A DNA stretch of 64,000 nt from Ashinkailepas kermadecensis (taxonomy: Eukaryota > Arthropoda > Thecostraca > Neolepadidae). Location: positions 62,001 through 126,000 of the forward strand of contig JAOTOM010004744.1 in assembly GCA_034440615.1 (NCBI GenBank), written 5' to 3'. The notes below the pieces were generated by a model that had not been told where the DNA came from, searched no databases, and was given only the letters and a program-made list of their open reading frames with translations. The translations under genes were made by a program, and so were the position numbers. Of this stretch, positions 34,006 through 44,418 are shown piece after piece. Every line of letters begins with the position of its first letter. Within the stretch, counting starts at the first letter, position 1.

Positions 34006-34946
34006 ACGACAGCCTCGACGACAACAACACGTGGTCAGATTCACGGAAATCCGGCGAGAACTGACGGATAACGAGAGGCGCCAGGGGGACTGATAGCGCA
34101 CCCCACTGATAAGGCACCAACCCCTATGAACCACGGGCCTTTGAACCAGGAATTTGCTAGAACAGCTATAATACACACCTGCGCCCCTACAACTTGTGGT
34201 AATCCATTCAAGCCAGCACAACCTAAGACCAGCCATAGACAGCACGGATCCTCGCGCCCTTCAGCCCGGCCGGGGCTGGGGTGACGCAGGACGCGCGAAG
34301 GGATTGTGGAGGGGGATGGGGGAAGGTGGGGATGGGGAGGGGTCTTGAAATGGTCAAAAGAGTTTTTCATAAGTAATGGAATTTGGAGCATTTAAATTTG
34401 ACATGTCATATGTTTGTACTACTTACGATATTTGCGGCCGCAGGGCGTCAAAAGAGCAAATTTGCACTGCACGGCAGAAATAAAAAAAATGGGGAAAAAT
34501 ATTTATAAAAATACCTATCTCCAATTTTTTGCATGCAAGTTAGTAATACCACAGGCAATATTATCGGCCCAAAAAACACATTTATTTTAACTGGCCACAT
34601 ATAAAAAAACGTGAACACATTTTTGACCAAAATTTTACAAAACAAAATTTCGAAATTTTCAACAATGAGCTACACCACAACAATTCTTGTGATTTTACGA
34701 TTCTAACGATATATCATTTTACTAGGTTACTTTCAGTTTTATGGGAGTTATGGCGTCCCCAAAAAACCTTGTATTCAAACTTTTAAAAAAAAACTGCCCG
34801 AGGCTACAACTCAACACCCACTGCTCCGATAAACCTAAGACTTTCAGATTCGGAATCTGGGCACCTGATTACCCTGGGTACCAATTTTCAAGAGAATCCG
34901 AGATGGTCGGGTGTTAATCACCTGTTGAATCGTGCTGGAATGCCCC

Positions 34947-35750
34947 AGGCTCAGCAGCACGCGCGCACAACACGTAGCGCCCGCCGCACCGTTGGCCCCG
35001 CCCGCCCCCGCGCCGCGGCAAATCCTCCATTCATGGCATGCTAAGCTCTCGGTCAAAGTTCTGCCGTTGAACTGGAATTCACGGATCGGGTGGCCATGCC
35101 ATGATCCACGCAACAAACTGCATAGCAATAGGATGCTGGTCCATAAAGCCACCCCATCAATAATTCGAACTGCAGTTCTAAAAAAGAAGTTCACTAGGTT
35201 CGGAACTATCCAGGTTCGGACCTTGTGACCTTGTGACCTGACCTTAGGTAACGCTGGGACAATGCATATATTGATATACGATCAAGTCAGCCTTAGCCAA
35301 AGTGTGCAATGTTTGGAGCTCATTTCATGGATAGGCCAATTCAGGTCAAATATGGTCTGACCACACGAGATCAGGCCATCTCAGGACATTGACTGGCCTG
35401 TCAATGTCATGTGGCACTAATTACGCGGTGCCGAAACCGGGTTTAGATATGACTGCGAGGAACAGCAGCATTCTCAAAACATGGCATTGTGTAGAATAAA
35501 CATGATAATTGTTGAAGTTCGTCGTATTTCACATACCTTAAATTAGAATGTTTGTAGCATGCTCGATCATTTTTTGCTTGAAAGCCCACCCCGAAGTTTT
35601 TTTCCACTCGAAATGGCAACTAACGCAGATGTTGACCTAGCCTCAAGTCAGGAACCTAAACCGCAATTAACAATTTCGGGACGCCATAGTTGTTCCCCTC
35701 TAGTGAAAGTGAAATGTGAAACCCCTCTTGTCTGACGCCACCTGGTTGTC
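34947..35750. other. Spacer, no gene seen
   Basis: GC-rich to about 35,030, then AT-rich with several TGACCT/AGGTCA words (35,225-35,410). Open frames 34,844-35,194 (minus) and 34,932-35,228 (plus) overlap in antisense and show no domain. Confidence 0.4.
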
Positions 35751-35774
35751 AAGTCAGGTTCCGCTCAAGTTGAT

Positions 35775-36254
35775 GAGCGTTCTAGCAGTTGAAGGAAGAC
35801 GCCCCCTGCTTGTGGCCTTACTCGTGACAACACTCATCCAGCGGTATCGGTTGGGTGAGTTAAAACTTTGTGTTGCGTTTTCGCCAAATGGCGCCCACCT
35901 CTCACACTCTTATTTTGTACACGGTGTTTTTTTTTGCAGATGATGTGGAGCCTTCAAGGAGGCCAGCATCTGGCCACGGGCCCACCGAGTAAGAACACAC
36001 TTGGCGGGAGCGTGCCAAGGAGGCGGGTGATCGGGCTCCGGTGCTCCCGAGGCCAGCTGCCCTGCGGGCAGAACATGCTGCTCGAGGTCGTCCCGGCCGC
36101 CCGCGAGATGCCCGCCGGGCACCGCCGGCCGACCGCCCCGCTGCTTCCCATTGTACCTCTAGATGCCGGCGGCGTCTGGATGCACCCCTGTTGCGGCAGC
36201 AACGGCTACAGCTTGGACTTCCCGCCGGACGAGGTCGGCGAGGCGGTCGACTGA
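35775..36254 (+). CDS. Uncertain GC-rich exon block with a possible 85-bp intron
   Basis: ATGAGCGTTCTAGCAGTTG (35,775) opens a frame to a donor, TTGG|GTGAGT (about 35,854). It is followed by a short intron with a T-rich tract and acceptor TTTTTTTTTGCAG (35,939), then an exon DDVEPSRRPASGHGPTE that reaches another donor-like GTAAGA (35,989). Alternatively the GC-rich block up to 36,254 is read through as WMHPCCGSNGYSLDFPPDEV, or belongs to the minus strand (acceptor-like CGCAACAG near 36,257) as a distal ZNF598 exon. All three readings are open and none shows a domain I recognise. Confidence 0.25.
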
Positions 36255-36284
36255 TCTGTTGCGAGTCCACCACGAAGAAGTGGT

Positions 36285-36485
36285 AACCGGATCTGTGTCG
36301 GATCCGTGTCGAACTCATGTCGGATCCGTGTCGGACCCGTGGCGAACTCGTGTCGAACTTTTGTTGGACCTGTGCCTGATGAAGTGCCTGGTGCTGTGTC
36401 GGACCCGTGTCGAACTCATGTCGGATCCGTGTCGGGCCCGTGGCGAACTCGTGTCGAACTTGTGTCGGACCTGTGTCGAGTGAAG
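36285..36485 (+). repeat. GTGTCGGAxCC minisatellite
   Basis: About eighteen 11-base-like units (GTGTCGGACCC, GTGTCGAACTC, GTGGCGAACTC). A longer block from 36,306 to 36,385 is repeated at about 36,400-36,480, giving an approximately 100-base higher-order copy. Confidence 0.8.
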
Positions 36486-36489
36486 TGTG

Positions 36490-37985
36490 ACTGGGTCTGC
36501 ACGCAGGAATGCTGCTGTTGCTCTGATGGAATGCAGTGTTGTGCAGTGGCCTTGTATAAACATCGATTTCCGCCGGGGCCCGGGTATGTACGTGCCGTCC
36601 ATTGCAAGCTGTGATAGACAAGGGAAGGGGCACTGAACGTCGCCGGCAGTCGATGGGGTTCGGCCAAGCCCAAGCAAATGCCGGACAAATATTGTCGCTC
36701 TCATCACATCAACTGACTGATCATGAGTGACACGTCGGGGTATTCCGAAGTACCGTGATGCATGTCAGTAAATAGCTATTTCTGCGTTATTTTCCTGACA
36801 CATTTTGAAAGTCATAGGCGTTCCACGAAATGCACGAGCACGACAAGACATTTGACAGAATGCCTATTCGATACCGTTGCTGATCCCATCCGAGCCAATG
36901 GAGAGCCTGTGCCCCTGGAAAGAAACATGCAGTATAGAGCATAACGCCGAGTGAAGTTTTCAAATCCGCCCAAATCAGAATCCGTGCGAGCCCATCCAAT
37001 TAACATCCATAGCCGTACCGGATATGGAGGCCCATCGTTAACCAATCAGCTTCCAAAATTCAAGATAACACAGCCTGATTGGCTACAGTAATGAGTAGCA
37101 ACTAGACAATCAAAAATAATTTGACATCAATCCCCATTTATTGGATGCTGCCACACTACTGGAACAGCAGACGGTTGCATAGGTCAGTATTGGGAGCTGG
37201 TGTTCATGGTATGCGGTAGCAATGATGTATGTGCAGAGCATTCGTTGCCACCGTATCACTACGGGCCCTCATTGAATTGCATTGTATTGCAGTACAGCGG
37301 AAGGCACAGTCCACGTTTACAAGTGGCTGTTACTTGCCCTCGTCAGTCACAGTTTCAAAAAGGTGAAGAGCAGTCCCAATGATATTGAATGCACAATACA
37401 GCTTTAAGAACATGCCAGGATGTCCATGCAAATGCGTCTCATTCAATAGCGGAGACGATCTGCACCCTCACACGCTTGTTAAAATCGGTGCACATGCGAT
37501 GGAGCACGTGGCCGATAACATGATCGTTGTAAATAGTGAAATCATGCACAAGAAAGTATAGATCAATTCAGTAAAAATACTGAGTGGCACAGGTGGGATC
37601 CATGTTGCTGTGTTCGAAAGGGTGGCTTGTGTTCACATAAATAGTGATCTGTCTGTGGACGACTTCTCCAGCTAGCTTACATTGCTGGATTGGTGTTGTC
37701 CCGGTGAAACCAAAGACGTGATTGTGTTATCTAAAATCGTCCATACCGTACTTTGGTTTGATGCTTCGGTATTACCAAGACCCTTGGGAGCGATGGGCGT
37801 TGCTGTTGCTGTTGGGTGTTGCTATTGCTGTTGGGTATTTCTGTTTTTGTTTGTTTCTGTTTCTGTTGCTGTGGTGTAGTCTGTGACGGATTTGCTTTCC
37901 GGTTTGGCGTTGAAGCTTCAGTGCATCAGTGCATCGAGTACTATCTGGGGACCAATTTTGAAGGAAATCTGAAGAGTCCCACCTC
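36490..37985. other. Intergenic or intronic stretch, no gene seen
   Basis: Ordinary-composition DNA. A GTTGCT/GTTTCT simple repeat occurs at 37,798-37,880. Sixty- to 77-codon frames on both strands have no domains. Confidence 0.4.
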
Positions 37986-37989
37986 ATGG

Positions 37990-38965
37990 ACTCTGACCTT
38001 CGACCTTGAATATCTCAGATGTTTATGAACGCCCCTCTTAGCCTTTATGCTCATGATGATCAGTGCGTCGAGTACTACCCGTGTACCCATTTTGAAGAAA
38101 ATCAGAGGAGTCCGATCTCGATGACCTTTGACCATTGACCCCGAACATCTCCGTAGTGTTTTGTAATTCGGCTTCGTGGTTGAGTTCCTGATAATCAGGG
38201 TGCCAAACTCTACCAGTATGCTCGCTTCCACGATGTTCCACCGGTAAGAATAGAATATCAATCTAGCTTGACGTACATATTGATATTCGTTTCGTGCATA
38301 TTATTGCTGCATATTCGCACGGGAAGAAGTCTTGACCGGAATAATCCAGCTGTTTATGAACGCCCCTCTTAGCTTTTATGCTCATGATGAGCAGTGCATC
38401 GAGTACTATCTGGGGCCCAATTGTGAAGGAAATTTGAAGAGTCCGACCTCATGGACTCTGACCTTTGACCTTGAATATCTCAGCTGCTTATGAACATCCC
38501 TCTTAGCTTTTATTCTCATGATCAGTGCATCGAGAACTACCTGTGGACCAATTGTGAAGGGAGTCTGAAGAGTCCGACCTCATGGACTCTGACCTTTGAC
38601 CTTGAATATCTCAGCTGTTTATGAACGCCCCTCTTAGCTTTTATGCTCACGATGATCAGTACTTCGCGTGGTATCTGTGGACCAATTTTGGAGGTAATCT
38701 GAAGAGGCCGACCTCATGGAGTCTGACCTTTGACCCTGAATAGCTCAGCTGTTTTTTTTATGAACGCCCCTCTTAGCTTTTAGCTCATGATGATCAGTGC
38801 ATCGAGTACTATCTGGGGACCAATTTTGAAAGAAATCTGAAGAGTCCGACCACAATGACCACGACATTTGACCTTGCATATCTGAGCTGTTTATGAACGC
38901 CCCTCTTAGCTTGTATGCTCACGATGATCAGTGCATCGAGCACTATCCGTGGACCAATTTTGAAT
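37990..38965. repeat. About 130-bp tandem repeat with TGACCTTTGACCT motif
   Basis: CCCCTCTTAGC/CCCTCTTAGC anchors occur at about 38,031, 38,358, 38,505, 38,627, 38,767 and 38,899. Each unit has CTCATGATGATCAGTGCATC, GGACCAATTTTGAAGGAAAT, and CTCTGACCTTTGACCTTGAA or close variants. A non-repeat insert lies at 38,150-38,340. On its right the array runs directly into the GC-rich ZNF598-like exon at about 38,970. Confidence 0.85.
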
Positions 38966-38974
38966 GGAATCTGG

Positions 38975-39150
38975 AACGCCGCCGCCGCCGGGGCCCGCCG
39001 GCGCTGAAGGCCGGTGCGGCAGTTGGGGCGGCGGCGGTGACGGCCGGAGCCCGGCCGTCCAGCGTGGGGAAGTCGTCGTCGTTGATGGAGACCACGGCCG
39101 GCCGCGAGACGAGGCGTTGCGCACCGTCTTCCCGGCGGCCACCGCCACAC
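38975..39150 (-). CDS. ZNF598: ZNF598-like exon with DFPTL motif (tentative)
   Basis: A minus-strand frame reads REDGAQRLVSRPAVVSINDD, then DFPTLDGRAPAVTAAAPTAAP. ZNF598 has a low-complexity C-terminal half with repeated acidic-D/E-FPxL motifs, which this fits, and it lies in order downstream of the zinc-finger exons. A possible acceptor is GGCGCAG near 39,157. The phase does not match the preceding exon (39,857-39,988), so an intermediate exon or another acceptor would be needed. The 3' end is unclear: the reading runs into the 130-bp repeat, with no good donor. Motif evidence only. Confidence 0.4.
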
Positions 39151-39184
39151 GCTGCGCCAGGTTACCGCCCCTGTCGACACGGGG

Positions 39185-39680
39185 GTGCGTCACGGCCACA
39201 GGGCACGGGGCACATGGCCGACACAGGGGCAGTTACGGGCACAGGACACATGGCCGACACAGGGGTACGTCCCGGGCACAGGGTACAGGAGTAAGTCACA
39301 GGCACGTCACGAGCGCAGGGTACATGGCCGACACAGAGGTAAGCCACGGGCACAAGGTTCATGGCCGGCACATGGGTACGTCACGGGCACAGGGTACAGG
39401 AGTAAGTCACGGGCACAGAGGCACGTCACGAGCGCAGGGTACATGGCATACACAGGGGTACATCACGAGCACAGGGCACAGTGCACATGGCCGACACAAA
39501 GGTAAATCACGCGCACAGGGTTCATGGCCGGCACAGGGGTACGTCACGGGCACAGAGCAGATGGCTGACACAACAGCACGTCGATTGGGGATGGGGTGGG
39601 GTGAGGTCGATACAGGGGCACGTCAGGTTGCTAGGCCGACACAGGTATGTCAGACCAGGTCGAGACAGCGGCGCATCAGG
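39185..39680. repeat. Irregular minisatellite between ZNF598 exons
   Basis: Units of roughly 30 bases with CATGGCCGACACAGGGG, TACGTCACGGGCACAGGG and GGAGTAAGTCACGGGCAC. On the minus strand they include CCCCTGTGTCGGCCATG, which resembles the sequence CCCCCGTGTCGACAG just before the 38,975-39,150 exon. The array may derive from that acceptor region. Confidence 0.75.
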
Positions 39681-39856
39681 AGACCTCACGTGCACACGCC
39701 AAAAGAAACATTGTCTCGCCGTCAAGAGCTGCAGAGCACGAGTGACTGCATTACTGCATTACTGGAGAGATGCATCACCCGCAAACCATGACACGACGGT
39801 CGCGGCACGACACTGACCTTGGCGGTGCTGAGCGCGAGCCGGCGACCTCGACTGAC

Positions 39857-39988
39857 CTGCCGCTGAGCTCGGCGCCGCCGGCTCTTTCTCCAGCCAGGGT
39901 CGGGAACTCCTGCGTGCTGTTCGTGTTCACACTGGGCGGCGCGGGAGGCGTCGACGGCCGCGGCGGAGGGTCCGGCGCCGGCTCCCGT
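39857..39988 (-). CDS. ZNF598: ZNF598 exon with EFPTL motif
   Basis: A 132-base exon between acceptor TTCTTTCCCCCAG|A (39,988) and donor GGCAG|GTCAGT (39,857). It reads REPAPDPPPRPSTPPAPPSV, then NTNSTQEFPTLAGERAGGAE. Proline-rich sequence followed by a (D/E)EFPTL motif is typical of the disordered C-terminal half of ZNF598. It starts after one base of a codon and ends two bases into one. A duplicated acceptor block lies directly upstream (39,989-40,075), and a second AAG|GTCAGT-like site lies about 35 bases past the donor. Confidence 0.6.
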
Positions 39989-40075
39989 CTGGGGGAAAGA
40001 AACCGGTCATCTCTCCCGGCTGAGGGTCGGGGGTCAGCTCCCGTCGGAGGTGAGAGAAGCCGGTCATCTCTCCCA
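39989..40075 (-). repeat. Duplicated acceptor region of the EFPTL exon
   Basis: GCTCCCGT occurs at 39,981 and again at 40,037, and CCGGTCATCTCTCCC follows each, a period of about 57 bases. On the minus strand this duplicates GAGATGACCGG, a pyrimidine tract and ACGGGAGC, the authentic 3' splice site. In the upstream copy the AG is CG. Confidence 0.7.
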
Positions 40076-40919
40076 ACTGGTCAACTGGTCAGCTGCGATA
40101 CTTCACATTCTGCAATGCTGTGGAGTCGTCTCCAGCAACGTGTTCTAAAAAAAACGCGTCGGAGTCAGAGCATATGGTGCTTTGATACGAGAAGTACAGG
40201 GGGAAGGTGGTGCGGTGAATGTTCAACAACAACTAATTGGTTTCCGTGGTCACCTCCAAGCTGATATATTTCGCAAATCACGTTCTGGCTCTTCATGATC
40301 ACAGCAGTCCCACAAAATAGAACACGTTTCGACCCTAAGATGACACATCACTAAATCTCTCTGTATGGTGAAATATAGAACGTGAGGCAGGGTTGAAAAA
40401 CAGCCTTGTCCTGCATTTTTTCCATCCACATTATCCTCCCCAAGAAATCGTCCTTGCCTTTTCCTTGGATGGTGCTGTTTGAAACAACTATAAACCTATT
40501 GCTCTTCCACAGTAATACCAAAACGCACTGACAAGTGCAACAGGGTACTCGTGATGCCAGACACAGAAGGGAAACTATCATCACCAAATGAAATGGCAAT
40601 GACATTTTCCACTCCAGCTCCCAGATCCCAAACATGAATTCAATCGTGCCGCGAATGCATCCATCCACCACCGTCGGGTACACCATCCTGCTCACTGCTG
40701 ACCACGCTGGGTAACGGCACCGCCATGATATGGAATCAAATTCATGTCCGTGCATGTCCTGAAGCAGACGACGCAATCACACAGAGGGAGAGCGTATACA
40801 GACGCTCTTGCAGACCATGTAATTCGCCAGACCTAACCTGACCTGAGCGGCACGTGCAGCAGGCACGTGTTTGACTGGATCAGATTGGATTGGGTTGGAT
40901 CAGGACAATATGCCGTGTC
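40076..40919. other. Intron-like stretch, no exon seen
   Basis: A 141-codon minus frame (40,351-40,776) has no domain I recognise and lies in sequence of intron-like composition. No other candidate. Confidence 0.35.
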
Positions 40920-42104
40920 CGTACCTGTCATGTCGGACTGGATCAGCCTGGATCAGGACACCATACCATGACCGTACTTGCCGCCGTAGGAGTGGACCAG
41001 GACACCATACCATGGCCGTACCTGCCGCCGTAGGACTAGATCAGGGCACCATACCATGACCGTGCCTGCCGCCGTAGGACTGGATCAGGGCACCATACCA
41101 TGACCGTACCTGCCGCCGTAGGACTAGATCAGGGCACCATACCATGACCGTGCCTGCCGCCGTAGGACTGGATCAGGGCACCATACCATACCGTACCTGC
41201 CGCCGTAGGACTAGATCAGGGCACCATACCATGACCGTGCCTGCCGCCGTAGGACTGGATCAGGGCACCATACCATGACCGTACCTGCCGCCGTATGACT
41301 GGACCAGGACACCATACCATGACCGTACCTGCCGCCGTAGGACTAGATCATGGCACCATACCATGACCGTGCCTGCCGCCGTAGGACTGGATCAGGGCAC
41401 CATACCATGACCGTACCTGCCGCCGTATGACTAGATCAGGGCACCATACCATGACCGTACCTGCCGCCGTAGGACTAGATCAGGGCACCATACCATGACA
41501 GTGCCTGCCGCCGTAGGACTGGATCAGGGCACCATACCATGACCGTACCTGCCGCCGTATGACTGGACCAGGACACCATACCATGACCGTACCGGCCGCC
41601 GTAGGACTGGATCAGGGCACCATACCATGACCGTACCTGCCGCCGTAGGAGTGGACCAGGACACCATACCATGACCGTACCTGCCGCCGTATGATTGGAC
41701 CAGGACACCATACCATGACCGTACCTGCCGCCGTAGGATTGGACCAGGACACCATACCATGACCGTACCTGCCGCCGTAGGACTGGACCATAACACAATA
41801 CCGTGATCGTACCTGCCGCCGTAGTGTGGTCCGTACCTGCCGCCGTAGGACTGGACCAGGACACCATACTATGTCCGTACCTGCCGCCGTAGGACTGGAC
41901 CATAACACCATACCGTGACTGTACCTGCCGTCGTAGTGAGGTCCGTACCTGCCGCCGTAGGACTGGACCAGGACACCATACTATGACTGTATCTGCCGCC
42001 GTAGGACTGGACCATAACACCATACCGTAACCGTACCTGCCGCCGTAGTGAGGTCCGTACCTGTCGCCGTATGACTGGACCAGGACACCATACCATGACC
42101 GCAC
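40920..42104 (-). repeat. 44-bp satellite copying a ZNF598 splice donor (about 26 units)
   Basis: Plus-strand units contain CACCATACCATGACCGTACC, TGCCGCCGTAGGACT and GGATCAGGG/GGACCAGGA. Read on the minus strand every unit has TACGGCGGCAG|GTACGGTCATGG. The adjoining exon ends TACGGTGGCAG|GTGCGGTCATGG. The unit is therefore the exon end, the donor and the first intron bases, repeated. A shorter CCGCCGTAGTGTGGTCC variant appears at about 41,815, 41,935 and 42,045. The 259-codon minus frame is exon plus repeats, not a separate gene. Confidence 0.92.
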
Positions 42105-42245
42105 CTGCCACCGTAGACGTCGCTCCGGTCGCGGCCGTTGCGGCGCCGCCTGCCGGCCGAATCGGAGCTGAAGTCGAGCGCTACGTGTGCTCCTGCCGCG
42201 GCTGGCACCGACTCTTGTTGTCAGAGTGCTCCGCCGCCTTGTGAG
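42105..42245 (-). CDS. ZNF598: ZNF598 exon after the last zinc finger (frame broken)
   Basis: Acceptor GTGCCACAG (just above 42,245), donor GGCAG|GTGCGG (42,105). The first two bases complete Ala with the G left by the previous exon, then HKAAEHSDNKSRCQPRQEHT, where ZNF598 has its AHxxxxHSxxxxEARQxR region. TAG follows at 42,183-42,181. The conserved continuation VALDFSSDSAGRRRRNGRDR then SDVYGG is in the next frame, so one base appears to be missing near 42,183. This is either a real disabling mutation or an assembly error. The exon end is amplified into the 44-bp satellite. Confidence 0.75.
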
Positions 42246-42384
42246 CTGTGGCACGGCAAATGTCGGCTCCGTTGGCTATGGCTTCACGGCAGCACGGGGT
42301 GGCGCTTGGTTTCGCTGGGTATGGGTTATGCCGCGGCGCGGTGGTGCGTTGCACTGAGATATACAGCAGCACGAGGCAGGTTTA

Positions 42385-42470
42385 ACACCATTTACTTGGT
42401 CCCAGCCCACCAGTACACCACCTACTGGTACCCATCCCACCAGTGCACCACCTACCGGTGTCCAACTCAC
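42385..42470 (-). repeat. 30-bp tandem repeat starting exactly at a ZNF598 donor
   Basis: On the minus strand the intron begins GTGAGTTGGACACCGGTAGG TGGTGCACTG, then GTGGGATGGGTACCAGTAGG TGGTGTACTG, then a decayed third unit. Each unit starts with GTG(A/G)G. The period is 30, so use of a downstream copy would keep the reading frame. Confidence 0.8.
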
Positions 42471-42580
42471 CTTGGATATCGATGTTAGTACGGAAAACGA
42501 CGAACTTCTTCTCGCCGCATTCGCCCTGCTCGCAGAGGAAGTGCTCCGTGTGGAAGTGATGTGCCAGACTCTCGTAGTCG
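42471..42580 (-). CDS. ZNF598: ZNF598 zinc-finger exon
   Basis: Acceptor GGGCCGCAG (above 42,580), donor CCAAG|GTGAGT (42,471). It reads DYESLAHHFHTEHFLCEQGE, then CGEKKFVVFRTNIDIQ. ZNF598 (Hel2) has consecutive C2H2-type fingers, and this matches the segment DYxxLxxHFxxxHFLCxxxxC...FxxFRTxxDLxAH, with His and Cys ligands preserved. The first base completes an Asp with GA from the 44,323-44,418 exon and the last G starts the Ala of the next exon. Phases therefore join correctly on both sides, strong evidence for a genuine gene. ZNF598 is a RING-type E3 ubiquitin ligase of the cytoplasm that ubiquitinates 40S proteins on collided ribosomes. Confidence 0.88.
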
Positions 42581-42589
42581 CTGCGGCCC

Positions 42590-43288
42590 AGTCGACGCGC
42601 GCGGTCACACGGGGTACCCCGCAATCACACCGGGCACGGCGGGAGGGAGGGAAGGTGAGGGGAGACTAGTGTTGAAGCCATTACCGGGGTCAAAGACGAA
42701 GTTAGTTATCTAGTGAATCATCTATTCAGAATTATGGCCTAGCGACGACAGGCCAGGTAGTGGTTGTGCCGGACAACAATAGGTGGCGCTGTGGAACGTC
42801 AGAATCGTATGTGGCGCGAATGGGACGAATACGGTTTTGTTCTGGAGTAGTCGATTTTGGGCGTTGGTCGTTGAGCTAACCTCGAGCGGTGATGGGTGAG
42901 GTACTGGCTAGTTGAAGTGTGACAGCAGCAGTGCAAGGTTAAGTTGGTCTCGACTAGTGGCCTTGTATGAGTTTGGATTCCAGATGAATCGCAATAGATC
43001 CAGTGGCGAGGTCTGATCAATACAGGTCACGTGAAGGGGCTATTTTGGATCGAACAGACAAAGTGATAGAAGAATCTGCAACACCATCATCATGTGCAGC
43101 CTGACAAGCCCACAGTGTGACGGTGTGTGCATGTCGTCAGTACAGGCTCCAGGCCCAGGGGTCTCCGTGAACGGAGCGCGTGTGGTGATGGGGTTAGAGC
43201 AGGGGTGTCAGCGTTTGGGGATGACATTGGAGGCTTATCACAGAGTAGCATGCCACATACTAGTGCCGATAGTCGCTAGTAAACCACA
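42590..43288. other. ZNF598 intron, no further feature
   Basis: No exon or repeat recognised on either strand. Confidence 0.5.
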
Positions 43289-43372
<84 letters not shown>

Positions 43373-43397
43373 CACATATACATATACATATATATAG
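43289..43397. repeat. (TA)n microsatellite
   Basis: About 45 TA dinucleotides, degenerating to TACATA at the right end. Confidence 0.97.
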
Positions 43398-44210
43398 TAT
43401 ACACCTACTAGGAAAAGAGGTTAGCGTAGATTGACAAAGATCGTCAATAGGTATTCCATGACAATGCAATGCAAACAAAAACCCGGCACTCTCTTTGTTC
43501 TTGCCAGAAGTGAACACTCATATGGGATATGTGGTGTGTGTGTGTGTGTGTGGCTGAGATGTCAAATGCTGTCCCCGGTCTCAGGAGAGGGCGATGTCGG
43601 AATCGCGAGTTCGGGTCCTCTCGCCTCCCGAGACTGCTCTTGGTGGACACACACCATCGGCACACCGACAGGCACTGCTTTGGTGTTGCTCTGCCTACTA
43701 AGCAGCCCTCCTGAACTTCCGACCGGGCGATTGCAAACCAATATGTAAGACACGGGGAACTCATCCTTTGCATCGCATTAAAGGTGACTCTAACAACCAA
43801 GCTAGAAGCACCATTTTGTTGAACTGCTCTCACCCGGCGCGAAACCTTGAGAACGCATAACTCGGTCACTCTTCAACGATCACCACGACCAACACAAAGG
43901 AAAGAGCAGACTACGTGCAGGTATGTCTAGCTTGACTGGACACAAAACACGTCACATCTCAATATGTCAAGACCTGAACAAACAGTTTCCAGATCAGGCC
44001 ACCCAGTTCGATTCCCTAACATCTTGTGAAGGAACAGCAAACCAGGACAGATATTGTAATACAAAGAAAAGTGTCCACCAGGCAAAACCAAGTCTCCCCA
44101 TGAGTGGCTTGGTACAGTCAGCCCAACTCCATTCACGACACTTGCAAACGAATCACTTGTGGCGGTCTGCCGGGCCTCGGCTGACAAAAAAGGCGAGTCT
44201 ACGTTAAATC
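43398..44210. other. ZNF598 intron, no further exon seen
   Basis: Contains a (GT) tract at 43,532-43,552. Antisense frames at 43,444-43,869 (minus) and 43,431-43,748 (plus) have no domain. Confidence 0.4.
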
Positions 44211-44303
44211 GGGTCATCGGATCAGGCCGGGTCGGGTCATCGGATCAGGCCGGGTCGGGTCATCGGATCAGGCCGGGTTGGGTCATCGGATCAGGCCGGG
44301 TCG
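44211..44303 (-). repeat. 23-bp tandem repeat just past a ZNF598 donor
   Basis: GGGTCATCGGATCAGGCC plus GGGTC, four copies. It ends about 18 bases from the donor of the 44,323-44,418 exon. The units hold no GT donor-like site, unlike the other junction arrays. Confidence 0.9.
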
Positions 44304-44322
44304 GGTAAACAGGGTCGCTCAC

Positions 44323-44418
44323 TCGTAGAAGAGCTGCTTGCCGGTCGTTTCACACAGGTGACAATATAAATGTTTGCGGCGCAGATGCATGAACAGCTCG
44401 TCGTTGTCCATGTACATG
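44323..44418 (-). CDS. ZNF598: ZNF598 zinc-finger exon (MDNDELFMHLRRKH)
   Basis: Acceptor GGCTTCCAG (above 44,418), donor CTACGA|GTGAGC (44,323). It reads MYMDNDELFMHLRRKHLYCH, then LCETTGKQLFY. The family signature here is a DNDEL..HLRRxHxxCHxC segment: the end of one C2H2 finger (HxxxxH-like HLRRKH) and the first cysteines of the next (CHLC). Phase 2 from the 47,125 exon (CG+C) and phase 2 into the 42,471 exon (GA+C) both give sensible codons. This 96-base exon is flanked on its acceptor side by an eight-unit 32-bp array that repeats the 3' splice site, and on its donor side by a 23-bp array. Confidence 0.88.

Larger units (their letters stand above)
32038..34946. mobile_element. 2.9-kb DNA transposon with long terminal inverted repeats
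   Basis: GGGGCATTCCAGCACGATTC at 32,038 is mirrored by the right end at 34,946. The inverted arms continue through the CACCTGATTACCCTGGGT, CAAGAATTGTTGTGGTGTAG and ATACCTATCTCCAATTTTTT blocks to about 33,050 on the left and 34,220 on the right. The left arm is longer only because a hAT MITE sits inside it. The interior encodes a conserved protein on the minus strand. I could not define a clean target duplication: flanks CCCAGCA and AGGCTCA share only short words. Confidence 0.75.

Noticed and set aside
36306..36614. Coding frame through the GTGTCGGA minisatellite
   Set aside because: Open in more than one frame because of the 11-base repeat. No domain.
40351..40776. 141-codon minus frame in a ZNF598 intron
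   Set aside because: No recognisable motif, no splice context fitting the gene, and intron-like composition.
41475..42254. 259-codon minus frame SYGGRYGHGMVSWS
   Set aside because: It is the ZNF598 exon read in a wrong frame plus the 44-bp satellite.
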